From: Gimesia fumaroli
GTDB taxonomy: Bacteria; Planctomycetota; Planctomycetia; Planctomycetales; Planctomycetaceae
DNA length: 64,000 nucleotides
Assembly: GCF_007754425.1 (NCBI RefSeq)
Contig: NZ_CP037452.1
Location: 3,695,164-3,759,163 of the forward strand
Direction: 5' to 3'
Shown piece by piece: positions 8,952 through 16,038 of this stretch. The translations under genes and the position numbers were made by a program. Below the pieces are notes generated by a model. That model saw only the letters and a program-made list of their open reading frames with translations, was not told the origin of the DNA and did no database searches. The number at the start of each line of letters is the position of its first letter. Positions within the stretch are counted from its first letter, which is position 1.

Positions 8952-10090
8952 CTGGGCTCGTCCAGTTTCTCGAAGACGGCTTTCATTAACAGCGGTAGTA
9001 CGACGGTGGCATCCGCGTAGACTTCGGCGAAGCGGCCGCCATCTTGCGGGGAGACGAACTTGCCCCAGCTGACCCCTTCGGAATAGGTGCAGCCGGAAAG
9101 TCCACCCCAGTGAACCGGTTCGGGGCAGATGCGGATGCCGTATTTGAAACGGGGCTCTTTCCACTCGGTACCGAGCCGATAATTGGCGATTTCATAATAC
9201 GGGGCGACCTGCTGTGCCCAGTTGCGGGGGACGCCGCCTCCGATAGTGAAGATACCCAGGGTGGAGGCATCCCGCATCAGTTGAGCGTATTCCTGCAGGT
9301 CTATAAAGGGGTTGAAGCTGGGAAGTGCTGTCAGGATCTCGGTCTGATCAAGGTCTTCCAGTGCTTTACCCGACCGGGCGATGTATTCCGACATGGCCCA
9401 GGTGGAGACATCGAGACCGATTTCGCTGTCGGTAAATGCGGGGATGAAGACGGGGACATTTTGTTCGTAGGCACTTCTGAGGATGCCTCGACCTTCATCG
9501 ATTTCGGAAAGACGTTTGCCTAAGGCACGGCAGAGTCGGGCTGAAGACCAGACGCCGTCTTCGGGTTGGGATTCTCTGAGCACGGAACGGACCAGTCGCT
9601 CGACGTTATTCAGATTGGACTCCATTTCCAGTGTATCATAGATGCGGTTGTAGCCCTTTTTATACAGGGTTTCGTCCGAATCGGCAGGGTTGTACTGATA
9701 ATGTACCAGCCCGATCGATTCGGTCAAGCCGTGTGCGATGAGCGCGCCAGTGGCGACCACTGCGCGGACCAGACCGCGGTCGATCATATCGCAGATGATG
9801 CTGCCTTGCTTGGCGACGGTCATGGCGCCGGAAAGTGTCAGGATGGCTTTGCATTCTGTATCTTGTGACATTTCCAGTAGAATGTCGTATGCGACACCGA
9901 GCTTTCGCCCTGAGAACGCCGTTTCGGACATGGCTTGAAGCAGGTCAGAGAAGGAATTGACGCTGGAAAGATCCAGGCTCTTCAAAGGCTTTAAGCCATC
10001 GCCTCGACCATCGTGGAATTCTCGTTCTCCGCTCATTTTTTGCTTTCTATTGATGTCGCTTGAAGTATCGTTTGCCTGGAATCGATCCAT
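8948..10090 (-). CDS. deoxyhypusine synthase family protein
   Basis: A 380-residue homologue of deoxyhypusine synthase. In the eukaryotic/archaeal enzyme, an NAD-dependent reaction moves the aminobutyl group of spermidine through an imine on a lysine. That lysine region is kept here: SEGVSWGKF, with Lys344 matching the human SWGK lysine, followed by VYADATVVLPLL. IGGGVPRNW matches the NAD-binding GGGVPKN region. Bacteria lack eIF5A, so the likely reaction is transfer to a free amine, for example putrescine giving homospermidine (inference). The ATG at 10090 has no clear ribosome site and abuts a hairpin; Met19 at 10036 is an alternative start. It is downstream of speD on the same strand, and its TAG shares CTAG with the opposite gene. 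Confidence 0.85.
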   Translation of the reverse strand: MDRFQANDTSSDINRKQKMSGEREFHDGRGDGLKPLKSLDLSSVNSFSDLLQAMSETAFSGRKLGVAYDILLEMSQDTECKAILTLSGAMTVAKQGSIICDMIDRGLVRAVVATGALIAHGLTESIGLVHYQYNPADSDETLYKKGYNRIYDTLEMESNLNNVERLVRSVLRESQPEDGVWSSARLCRALGKRLSEIDEGRGILRSAYEQNVPVFIPAFTDSEIGLDVSTWAMSEYIARSGKALEDLDQTEILTALPSFNPFIDLQEYAQLMRDASTLGIFTIGGGVPRNWAQQVAPYYEIANYRLGTEWKEPRFKYGIRICPEPVHWGGLSGCTYSEGVSWGKFVSPQDGGRFAEVYADATVVLPLLMKAVFEKLDEPS

Positions 10091-10094
10091 CCGT

Positions 10095-10137
10095 CAGGTG
10101 CGTTCGGTGACTGTCAACAGACATCGAAACGCACCTG
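10095..10137 (-). promoter_or_regulatory. hairpin directly before the DHS-family start codon
   Basis: CAGGTGCGTT (10095-10104) and AACGCACCTG (10128-10137) are perfect 10-base inverted copies. Read on the minus strand, two more pairs form after a one-base bulge, and the loop itself contains TGTC-TGTT-GACA. There is no U-tract, so it is not an ordinary terminator. It ends four bases before the annotated ATG and lies between speD and the DHS-family gene, so it may control translation or mRNA processing of the second gene. Confidence 0.6.
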
Positions 10138-10254
10138 GCGTGTTGTGATGGTATCTTAGTATTCAAGACCAGTCAAATTACCCAGACTGGGTTCAAATCG
10201 AGAACTGGAACCAGTTTCAGGAGTCTTTCCAGGTGGGATTGATCGGATGAGAAT

Positions 10255-10674
10255 TTATAGAGCGACGACCTGTTCTGCTTCCGTGTGGGAACCGGCTGGT
10301 TCCTGTAAAGCAGGTCTCCCATTAGGGATGGGGAATCGGGGCATCTCAAGAATGCTGACGTCTCCTAGGTCGACTTCTTCCCGAATGTAACGTAATACGT
10401 CATTCGGGTCGGTTTCGCCACAGGTGAAGACGTCGAGAGCGATTAAGCCTAAGTCGGCATAGCAGTGAGCTGAGCAGTGGCTTTCATCTAGAAGGCACAT
10501 AGCTGTGAAGCCCGGTGCAGAATTATGACCAAAGTGATATCTAACCTGTGAAATCACAGTTGCACCAGCGCGTGTTGCTCCCCGCGCCATGGCTTCAAGT
10601 ACCAGTTGGTCGTTTAGACAAACGTCCCGCGGGACATTACGACAATCAATGAGAAGATGTCTTCCTTTATGCAA
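10255..10674 (-). CDS. speD: S-adenosylmethionine decarboxylase proenzyme
   Basis: A 139-residue class 1 bacterial/archaeal AdoMet decarboxylase, of normal length. It self-cleaves between E64 and S65 in DESHCSAH, and S65 becomes the pyruvoyl cofactor. H70 and C85 (in DVFTCG) fall at the spacing of the catalytic S63/H68/C83 of the Thermotoga enzyme. The product, decarboxylated AdoMet, is the aminopropyl donor for spermidine-type polyamines. The start is TTG with GGAGGG 8 bases upstream. An out-of-frame ATG lies between ribosome site and TTG; the family N-terminus (GRHLLID) supports TTG. The C-terminal about 25 residues are extra and low in complexity. A minus-strand promoter at 10793-10821 would give a leader of about 110 bases. 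No speE is visible in this window. Confidence 0.92.
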   Translation of the reverse strand: MHKGRHLLIDCRNVPRDVCLNDQLVLEAMARGATRAGATVISQVRYHFGHNSAPGFTAMCLLDESHCSAHCYADLGLIALDVFTCGETDPNDVLRYIREEVDLGDVSILEMPRFPIPNGRPALQEPAGSHTEAEQVVAL

Positions 10675-10792
10675 CTCATAAACCCTCCACTAGAGGTGCC
10701 AGAAAAAATGGGCATCCGATTGTTAATGAAACTGTTCGAGACGATTTCGAATCGTAATGCCTATATCGGTACGCTTTTTTAAAAGTTCGAGA

Positions 10793-10821
10793 TTATTATG
10801 TGATCGCTCAAGAAAATACAA
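10793..10821 (-). promoter_or_regulatory. speD promoter
   Basis: On the minus strand TTGTAT (10821-10816) and TAATAA (10798-10793) are 17 bases apart. Transcription would begin near 10785, about 110 bases before the speD TTG. A sigma70-like promoter, by pattern only. Confidence 0.5.
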
Positions 10822-11076
10822 GAAATAAATTCACCATTTTGCGTGGAATTTACAAAAATAGAACAGGAATCAGTCCCGGGGATCTGTTTCCCTGACTTTG
10901 AGGTCCAACTCTTGGCAAACTCTGGGCTTCCGATTGTCTTGAAAGGCCCCGCATGGCTCTGGTTTTCCAGTCCCCTTTCAGGCCGGGATGCGCAAAATCT
11001 ACAGGAATGAAATACGACACCTTTGTTTTCAGATCCCCATTGGTCGCGGGGGTGGGAGATAACACATCGGGGGCCT

Positions 11077-11115
11077 CCAAAAAACAAGGCCGGGATACTC
11101 TCGGGTACCCCGGCC
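11077..11115 (-). terminator. rho-independent terminator of the DUF1559 gene
   Basis: Read on the minus strand, GGCCGGGG (11115-11108) and CCCGGCC (11094-11088) form a strong GC stem, followed by TTGTTTTTT (11087-11079). It starts 36 bases after the DUF1559 stop codon and would insulate speD from it. Confidence 0.85.
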
Positions 11116-11150
11116 TCAATCAGGATGGCCGTTAACTCAGTGGAACTCTC

Positions 11151-12119
11151 TTAAAATTCTCCGATGACATTCCCGTCACTAATCGTTCCCAGATATCGAA
11201 AGGTTTCGTAGTGTATGTTTTCACTGAGAAATCGAACGGCGCCATCGCCTAGGAGAAAATGAGCTCCCCCTTCATGTTTACTGGAGAAGTTAGCGATATG
11301 GTTGGTCGTATTTGGTGGGTGCTGCATGCTCATCATTCCAGTTCCCTGCCCTACGTGTCCTAAAATTAATGATGCAGAACCTTCGACTGGCATCATCATC
11401 ATTCCGGAAGGACGTGTGACATTGGGAATGGCGGCGTACCAGGTGGAATCGGCCTCGACGACCGTCGACGCGCCGACGAATTGATGCTGGTGCGAGCGTT
11501 CGCCAACAACAATCGTATTGGACGAACCATCTGTAATATCACGGATTTTGATATTCGAGTTTCGAAACAGGATTCCTTTATCAGTTGGATCGCCTGGATC
11601 ATCTGTCAGACTTCCGTAGCCATAAATTCCCACATAGTTCGCCGAAGCGAGCATATAAGAATTTGAGCCATCGGAGACGGTAAAGACTCCCTGATTCGTG
11701 TCACTCGGACAGCGAAAGATGGGAATGGCTTCATCGCCCAATTCAATATTTGGGCTGACGGAGGCATCCAGGTCCAGATTGAGCTGATTGTACAGCGGAG
11801 CCTGATCCATAAAGGGCAGAACCATCGTGCCCCAGGCGAAGCCAGAGCCGGTTTCAAAACTACTGGCCTGACCAAAAGTAACGCCACGTGCGATATATCC
11901 GGGGGGATAACTGCGGTGGACGTCATGGTAGTTGTGCAAAGCCAGCCCGATCTGTTTCAGGCTGTTCTTGCAGGTAGAACGGCGGGCCGCTTCTCTGGCC
12001 TGTTGGACAGCCGGCAGGAGTAAGGCGATCAGGATTGCGATAATCGCGATGACAACGAGGAGTTCAATGAGTGTAAAACCACGTCTTCGTGGTCTGAAAA
12101 ATGGTGTTGAAGATTTCAT
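11151..12119 (-). CDS. DUF1559 prepilin-like protein with H-X9-DG tail
   Basis: A 322-residue member of the large planctomycete DUF1559 family. The N-terminus RRRGFTLIELLVVIAIIAIL is a type IV prepilin/pseudopilin leader: cleavage between G and F, a conserved Glu at mature position 5, then a hydrophobic helix. The DUF1559 core follows the conserved NSLKQIGLALHNYHD. The H-X9-DG motif (HEGGAHFLLGDG) is near the C-terminus. Such proteins are thought to be processed by the prepilin peptidase and sit in the envelope or in pseudopili; individual roles are unknown and paralogues are many. A terminator follows. The Cys-rich gene lies 149 bases upstream on the same strand. Confidence 0.92.
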   Translation of the reverse strand: MKSSTPFFRPRRRGFTLIELLVVIAIIAILIALLLPAVQQAREAARRSTCKNSLKQIGLALHNYHDVHRSYPPGYIARGVTFGQASSFETGSGFAWGTMVLPFMDQAPLYNQLNLDLDASVSPNIELGDEAIPIFRCPSDTNQGVFTVSDGSNSYMLASANYVGIYGYGSLTDDPGDPTDKGILFRNSNIKIRDITDGSSNTIVVGERSHQHQFVGASTVVEADSTWYAAIPNVTRPSGMMMMPVEGSASLILGHVGQGTGMMSMQHPPNTTNHIANFSSKHEGGAHFLLGDGAVRFLSENIHYETFRYLGTISDGNVIGEF

Positions 12120-12268
12120 GGAGGTTTACCTTATCCGATACAATCAACAATCGGGAACGTGGCTGGAATTGACGTTTGCCGATTTACGTGGTGGGTATGA
12201 GCTTCTGCAGATTCGGCGGACAAGCACAGTAAAGACTGACCACGGAAATACTGCTAACGCAAAGTTAG

Positions 12269-12814
12269 TTACCACGTGAATTGTTGCGGAGGCGGCGTTT
12301 CTGGTGAGAACGCGAGAGTGACTGGCAGGTCATTGTCGATCATTAGTGGGATCTCCGGGTGATCCACGGAGCTCAAAACGGGGCGTACATTCAGATCTCG
12401 GGGAGCTGCTGTAGCCAGCCCCTGGCTGGCAGAGTTGCCACAGCCGCAGTGGGATGAGATCTGGCACTGTTTCGATTCCGATTTCTCTGACTCAGAGTGC
12501 GGAGATGTTTTCTGCTTTTGGGAGCAGCAACTGCGGGCCGCTTGTTTTTTCATTTTGCAACATGATTTGGAGACTGTTGTTTTCTTCAGCGAACGATTAA
12601 AGCAGCAACAGCCTGATCCTGCTTTTACCTCGACGGCACAATGGCATTGTTTGCCTTGATCCAGAAGCGGAACGATTCCGGTATTGGAAATCAGATAGAA
12701 GAGGCATAGCAAGTTGACGCAGACGGACCGCGAGAGACGATTTTGTCGCGGTCTATTCTTTAAGCCAGATTTTGCGGATACCAGGTGGGAACTCACTTGA
12801 AGTACTCTATTCAA
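12269..12814 (-). CDS. small Cys-rich exported protein, function unknown
   Basis: I do not recognise the family. The 181-residue frame begins with a basic stretch and a hydrophobic segment (about residues 33-52), which looks like a signal peptide. It is followed by a Cys-dense part with clusters QCHC, GCCCF, SCCK, SCCSQ, QC and HCGCG, about twelve Cys in some 80 residues, mixed with Lys and Ser, then a Pro-rich C-terminus. The pattern suggests metal (for example copper) binding or disulfide cross-linking, which is inference. The start is uncertain: the TTG at 12814 has no clear ribosome site. It is on the same strand as, and 149 bases upstream of, the DUF1559 gene. Confidence 0.5.
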   Translation of the reverse strand: MNRVLQVSSHLVSAKSGLKNRPRQNRLSRSVCVNLLCLFYLISNTGIVPLLDQGKQCHCAVEVKAGSGCCCFNRSLKKTTVSKSCCKMKKQAARSCCSQKQKTSPHSESEKSESKQCQISSHCGCGNSASQGLATAAPRDLNVRPVLSSVDHPEIPLMIDNDLPVTLAFSPETPPPQQFTW

Positions 12815-13017
12815 GGCAGGTTTTAAATTATCCTCGGATCAGATCACATCCCTGCTTCTATTATTGTTCTCTGGCAGTGGGGAGATGAAAAGAGAACAAC
12901 ACGTTTTTTTTGCCTGAACGGGTAAAATTCTTTTCTAAATCAAAGCGGGTGAGAAACGATGTTTTCGCTATTGATGTTCTCATTTGAACGTCCATGAACA
13001 AATTCTGAGAAGCTACT

Positions 13018-13905
13018 TCAATGGGGGTTACTCTCTTGTGTCATGCTGTGTTTCACGATGAATGAGACAACCTGTTCCGGCTTTGGGTGTTGGAAGTGGT
13101 GCCCTTTTGATTTTTCGGTCCCTTTTTTGACCGAGATCACCTGGAAGTTGTGCTTGCGATCTTTCTTCGGTACGCGGCTGAACATCAAATAGGTGTTCTC
13201 AGCGGGAGGCACAACCTGATCATTTTCCGAGACGATGTGCAATACAGGAATCCCGGCTTCGGCAATGATCTGGATGCGGTCAATGGGATTGTTTTTGTAT
13301 GCCAGTGCTTCCGCTTCGGTCATTTTGTATGCTTTGAGACAGGCCTTCCAGCTAGCCGCTGATCCCTGACTTTTTCCTTTTCCGCCCGGCCAGCTTTTGA
13401 AATCACAAACGGGGGTATCAGCATAGATGCAACTGACCTTCTCTGGATTTTTTAGAGCCCAGTTGTAAATAAAAAGGCCTCCCCGACTGACTCCCTCAAG
13501 AGCGACTTTCGATTGAAATCCGTGTTGCTTTGTCAAGTAGTCGTAGAATTGATCGCCATACTCGATTGCCTGCGGTGATCCAAACAGGTTCGCCACGTCC
13601 ATATAGGCGATATGAAATCCCTGCTTCAGGAGTTCGATATCCATTTCATAGTGGAAGTCTGGAAATCGGGCGCGCCAGACCCAGGGTTTTCCGGGGGCGG
13701 TTTTCCTGGGAGTCACTACATAGCAGTTGCGTCCTGCAATCTGAAAGCGGAATCGTTGAAAGCCATTCCATTCGTCTTGTTTGCCAGTCCACTCAGATTT
13801 CCCTGTATCTTTTGTGGAGGTATATACTTCACTTTGAGGAAAGAGCAAAAGTGAAGTCACCAATATGATGAAAAAAATGCGAAAAAGTAAAGGCAGAGGT
13901 TTCAT
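13018..13905 (-). CDS. exported alpha/beta hydrolase
   Basis: A 295-residue protein. I start it at the ATG at 13905, which has AAAGGAACC 7 bases upstream and gives a clean signal peptide (MKPLPLLFRIFF...), rather than 8 codons earlier. The fold is alpha/beta hydrolase: ALEGVSRGGLF carries the nucleophile Ser in GxSxGG, IVSENDQVVPP gives the acid loop, and a GHHFQHP segment near the end the likely His. It lacks a large propeller domain, so it resembles plain prolyl-oligopeptidase/esterase-type secreted enzymes. Substrate unknown. It appears to be a single gene. Confidence 0.75.
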   Translation of the reverse strand: MKPLPLLFRIFFIILVTSLLLFPQSEVYTSTKDTGKSEWTGKQDEWNGFQRFRFQIAGRNCYVVTPRKTAPGKPWVWRARFPDFHYEMDIELLKQGFHIAYMDVANLFGSPQAIEYGDQFYDYLTKQHGFQSKVALEGVSRGGLFIYNWALKNPEKVSCIYADTPVCDFKSWPGGKGKSQGSAASWKACLKAYKMTEAEALAYKNNPIDRIQIIAEAGIPVLHIVSENDQVVPPAENTYLMFSRVPKKDRKHNFQVISVKKGTEKSKGHHFQHPKPEQVVSFIVKHSMTQESNPH

Positions 13906-14258
13906 TTCCGGTTCCTTTATTGCCCACAAGAGTTTTGAGGACGTTTCTTGGTGTTATCTAGTTAAGAAAGCACGAGTTAGCATTTTAGTTTCGTCTGTCT
14001 GGTTTACACGATCTATCCCAAATTGTCGATGGATTGTGCTAATTTTGTCTAATTTGTGGTTTCCTGACGGGTGAGAACGGTCTTCCGCAATCAATGGGGA
14101 ACTGCAAATAGAGATTTCTGACATATAGTTTAGGCAATCAATATTCAAATTTAAGTTGTTGCGAGAACCTGATGTCAGGTTTTGGCGTGAATGAGTTTCA
14201 ACTTCATGCCGATCGCAGTTTTTAAATAAAGCAGTGTTTGTAAAGACGGGTTTGTGCT
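13906..14258. other. 353-base divergent intergenic region
   Basis: Promoter space for the minus-strand hydrolase and the plus-strand CheX-receiver gene. It contains a perfect 7-base inverted repeat with a 2-base spacer, AACCTGA-TG-TCAGGTT, at 14166-14181, about 80 bases before the CheX-receiver start codon. I see no gene and no clean promoter pair. Confidence 0.45.
14166..14181. promoter_or_regulatory. perfect inverted repeat, possible operator
   Basis: AACCTGATGTCAGGTT is a perfect inverted repeat with arms of 7 and a 2-base centre. The short centre argues for a dimeric DNA-binding site rather than an RNA hairpin. The regulator is unknown. Confidence 0.4.
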
Positions 14259-15188
14259 ATGTCTCTCATTCCAGCTACCCACACGACTGAAACATTGACC
14301 AGACGGTTTGCAGAACCAGTCATTAATTCAGTGCTCGATGTATTTAAATATTTTGTTGGTACAACTGTCGAATTGGTCAAAGTTGTCGAAGTACATGAGG
14401 CTCCTCGTTATGAGAAGAGCTCTGCGATCGAAGTGAATGGACCTGGAAAAGGGATCGTGGTGGTGAATTTACCGCGTGATCTGGTTTCCAAAGCCGTTTC
14501 ACTTCTGATCGATGAATCTCTGGCTGATGACGAACATGTTCTGACCGATTTCTCATGTGAATTGTCGAATATGATTGCAGGCCAGGCCAAAAAAGCAGTT
14601 GACCATATGGGGTTTTTGTTAGGTCATCCTTCCGTCATCGAAACAGAGCAGATTGATACATTATATCCTCCGGAAGCTGGATCTCAGTGTGGTATTTTTA
14701 ATACAGGCATTGGTCCGATCATTGTCTATTTTGGTTTTGTCGGTCAACTGGGAGATATTATTGATTATGACCAAGAGGACGCAGATAAGAAACGCGTCAT
14801 GATCATCGACCCGGATGAAATGAACCGCGCCTTATTCGAGGGGCTATTGCACGAACGTTACACCGTTGAGAGTGCTGCTACAGTGGAAGAGGCCTTTATG
14901 GATGCAGCGATCCATGTTCCTGATTTAATTCTGCTGGATATCGATGGCAGTGAAGGCAGTCATGCGGAAGCGGTAAAATACATTAAAGAGTCTCCTTTTG
15001 TCTGTAATGTTGAAGTTCTGGTAATGACCTCAAATCGTTCAACAACGTCCATCATTCAGGCGTTTAATCATGGTGCGAGCGACTATATTCTTAAAACAGA
15101 CTTCACAAAGCAGATTCTTGTTGGCAAAATAGAGCGCGCACTCGGAAGAACGCCGGTTGTCAAAGAGGCAGTGACTTCTGCGAAATAA
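14259..15188 (+). CDS. CheX-type phosphatase domain fused to a response-regulator receiver
   Basis: A 309-residue two-domain protein. Residues about 10-165 match the CheX/CheC fold. ELSN (E101 to N104) is the E-x-x-N motif that dephosphorylates CheY-type receivers in CheX, followed by MIAGQAK. Residues 178-297 form a receiver: acidic pair D184/D186, phospho-acceptor D227 in LILLDID, T257 and K279 complete the active site. The protein may therefore hold a phosphatase and its own target, or use the receiver to control the phosphatase. No chemotaxis or kinase gene is nearby. It is a single gene closed by the strong terminator at 15220. Other phosphatase targets are possible. Confidence 0.8.
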   Translation: MSLIPATHTTETLTRRFAEPVINSVLDVFKYFVGTTVELVKVVEVHEAPRYEKSSAIEVNGPGKGIVVVNLPRDLVSKAVSLLIDESLADDEHVLTDFSCELSNMIAGQAKKAVDHMGFLLGHPSVIETEQIDTLYPPEAGSQCGIFNTGIGPIIVYFGFVGQLGDIIDYDQEDADKKRVMIIDPDEMNRALFEGLLHERYTVESAATVEEAFMDAAIHVPDLILLDIDGSEGSHAEAVKYIKESPFVCNVEVLVMTSNRSTTSIIQAFNHGASDYILKTDFTKQILVGKIERALGRTPVVKEAVTSAK

Positions 15189-15219
15189 CATGAAGCTGTT
15201 TTTTAGCGAGCTTTGAATG

Positions 15220-15246
15220 ACCCCGGTTCTTAACCGGGGTTTTTTC
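15220..15246 (+). terminator. rho-independent terminator after the CheX-receiver gene
   Basis: ACCCCGGTT (15220-15228), loop CTT, AACCGGGGT (15232-15240), then a run of T to 15245. A 9-base GC-rich stem with U-tract, 31 bases after the stop codon. Confidence 0.93.
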
Positions 15247-15278
15247 ATTATGGTGACTTTATTTAATGGAGCTCTAAG

Positions 15279-16025
15279 TTGAATCTGGAAGGAAAAGTAG
15301 CCGTAATCACCGGGTCTGCTGTTCGCATTGGGCGTTCGATGGCGCTGGCATTAGCTGAAGCAGGTTGTGATCTCTGCATTCATTATCTCACTTCAGAGCA
15401 GGAAGCAAATCAGACCTGTGCGGACATCAAGCAACTTGGAAGACGGGCGATTGCAGTTTCGGCTGATTTATCTGCGCCTCTGCAGGCGGCTTCCGAAATT
15501 ATCGATGCCACTGTCGCTGAGTTTGGAAAAGTCGATATTCTGATTAACAGTGCTTCCGTATTCGAAAATAAGAGTTTGCGGACTTCGACCGAGCATGACT
15601 GGGATTCCCACTTCGATATCAATTTGAAGGCCCCTTATTTTTTGTGTCAGCGTTTCGCAGCAGCAATTCAGCCGGGACAAAGTGGGCAGATTGTCAATAT
15701 CGTTGACTGGAGAGCATTGAGGGCCGGTGTGGGGCACCTGCCCTATCGGATTACCAAAGCCGGGTTGGTGACGTTAACAGAATGTTTGTCGCTGGAATTA
15801 GCTCCCGAGGTCCAGGTGAATGCCATTGCACCCGGTGCGATTCTACCGCCCCCCGGCCAGGATGCGAGCTATCTGGAAAGCCGTGCTGAAAAAGTCCCCT
15901 TGAAGCGCGCAGGAAACCCCCAGGAAATCTGTGACGCCCTGCTTTATCTCTTGCGCTCTGACTTTGTGACGGGCGAAGTGTTGACGGTTTCCGGAGGGGA
16001 ACAGTTTTCAGCCGGGATTGAGTGA
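15279..16025 (+). CDS. SDR oxidoreductase of the pteridine reductase type
   Basis: A 248-residue short-chain dehydrogenase with a TTG start behind GGAG. TGSAVRIG (residues 11-18) has the TGxxxRxG form used by NADPH-dependent pteridine reductases. The catalytic set is D143 (IVDWRAL), Y156 and K160, with D to Y spacing of 13, as in Leishmania PTR1 (D181/Y194/K198). Ordinary SDRs have Ser where D143 stands. It therefore probably reduces dihydrobiopterin, dihydromonapterin or dihydrofolate, like PTR1/FolM. folB and folK lie 1.5 kb downstream on the same strand, separated by a minus-strand gene. The family assignment is good; the substrate is inference. Confidence 0.75.
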   Translation: MNLEGKVAVITGSAVRIGRSMALALAEAGCDLCIHYLTSEQEANQTCADIKQLGRRAIAVSADLSAPLQAASEIIDATVAEFGKVDILINSASVFENKSLRTSTEHDWDSHFDINLKAPYFLCQRFAAAIQPGQSGQIVNIVDWRALRAGVGHLPYRITKAGLVTLTECLSLELAPEVQVNAIAPGAILPPPGQDASYLESRAEKVPLKRAGNPQEICDALLYLLRSDFVTGEVLTVSGGEQFSAGIE

Positions 16026-16038
16026 AAACATTGCTGGC

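Larger units (their letters stand above)
10675..11150. other. 476-base intergenic region between speD and the DUF1559 gene
   Basis: It holds the speD promoter (10793-10821), the terminator of the DUF1559 gene (11077-11115), and between them about 230 bases with no convincing gene. That middle part is richer in G+C than the AT-rich promoter side. It contains a nested inverted repeat: GAAAGG (10941-10946) with CCTTTC (10974-10979) around CTGG-TTTT-CCAG (10959-10970). Short open frames here have no recognisable content or ribosome site. Confidence 0.5.

Noticed and set aside
10779..11119. Overlapping minus-strand frames of 89-102 codons between speD and the DUF1559 gene
   Set aside because: They run through a terminator and a promoter, lack ribosome sites and show no recognisable content.
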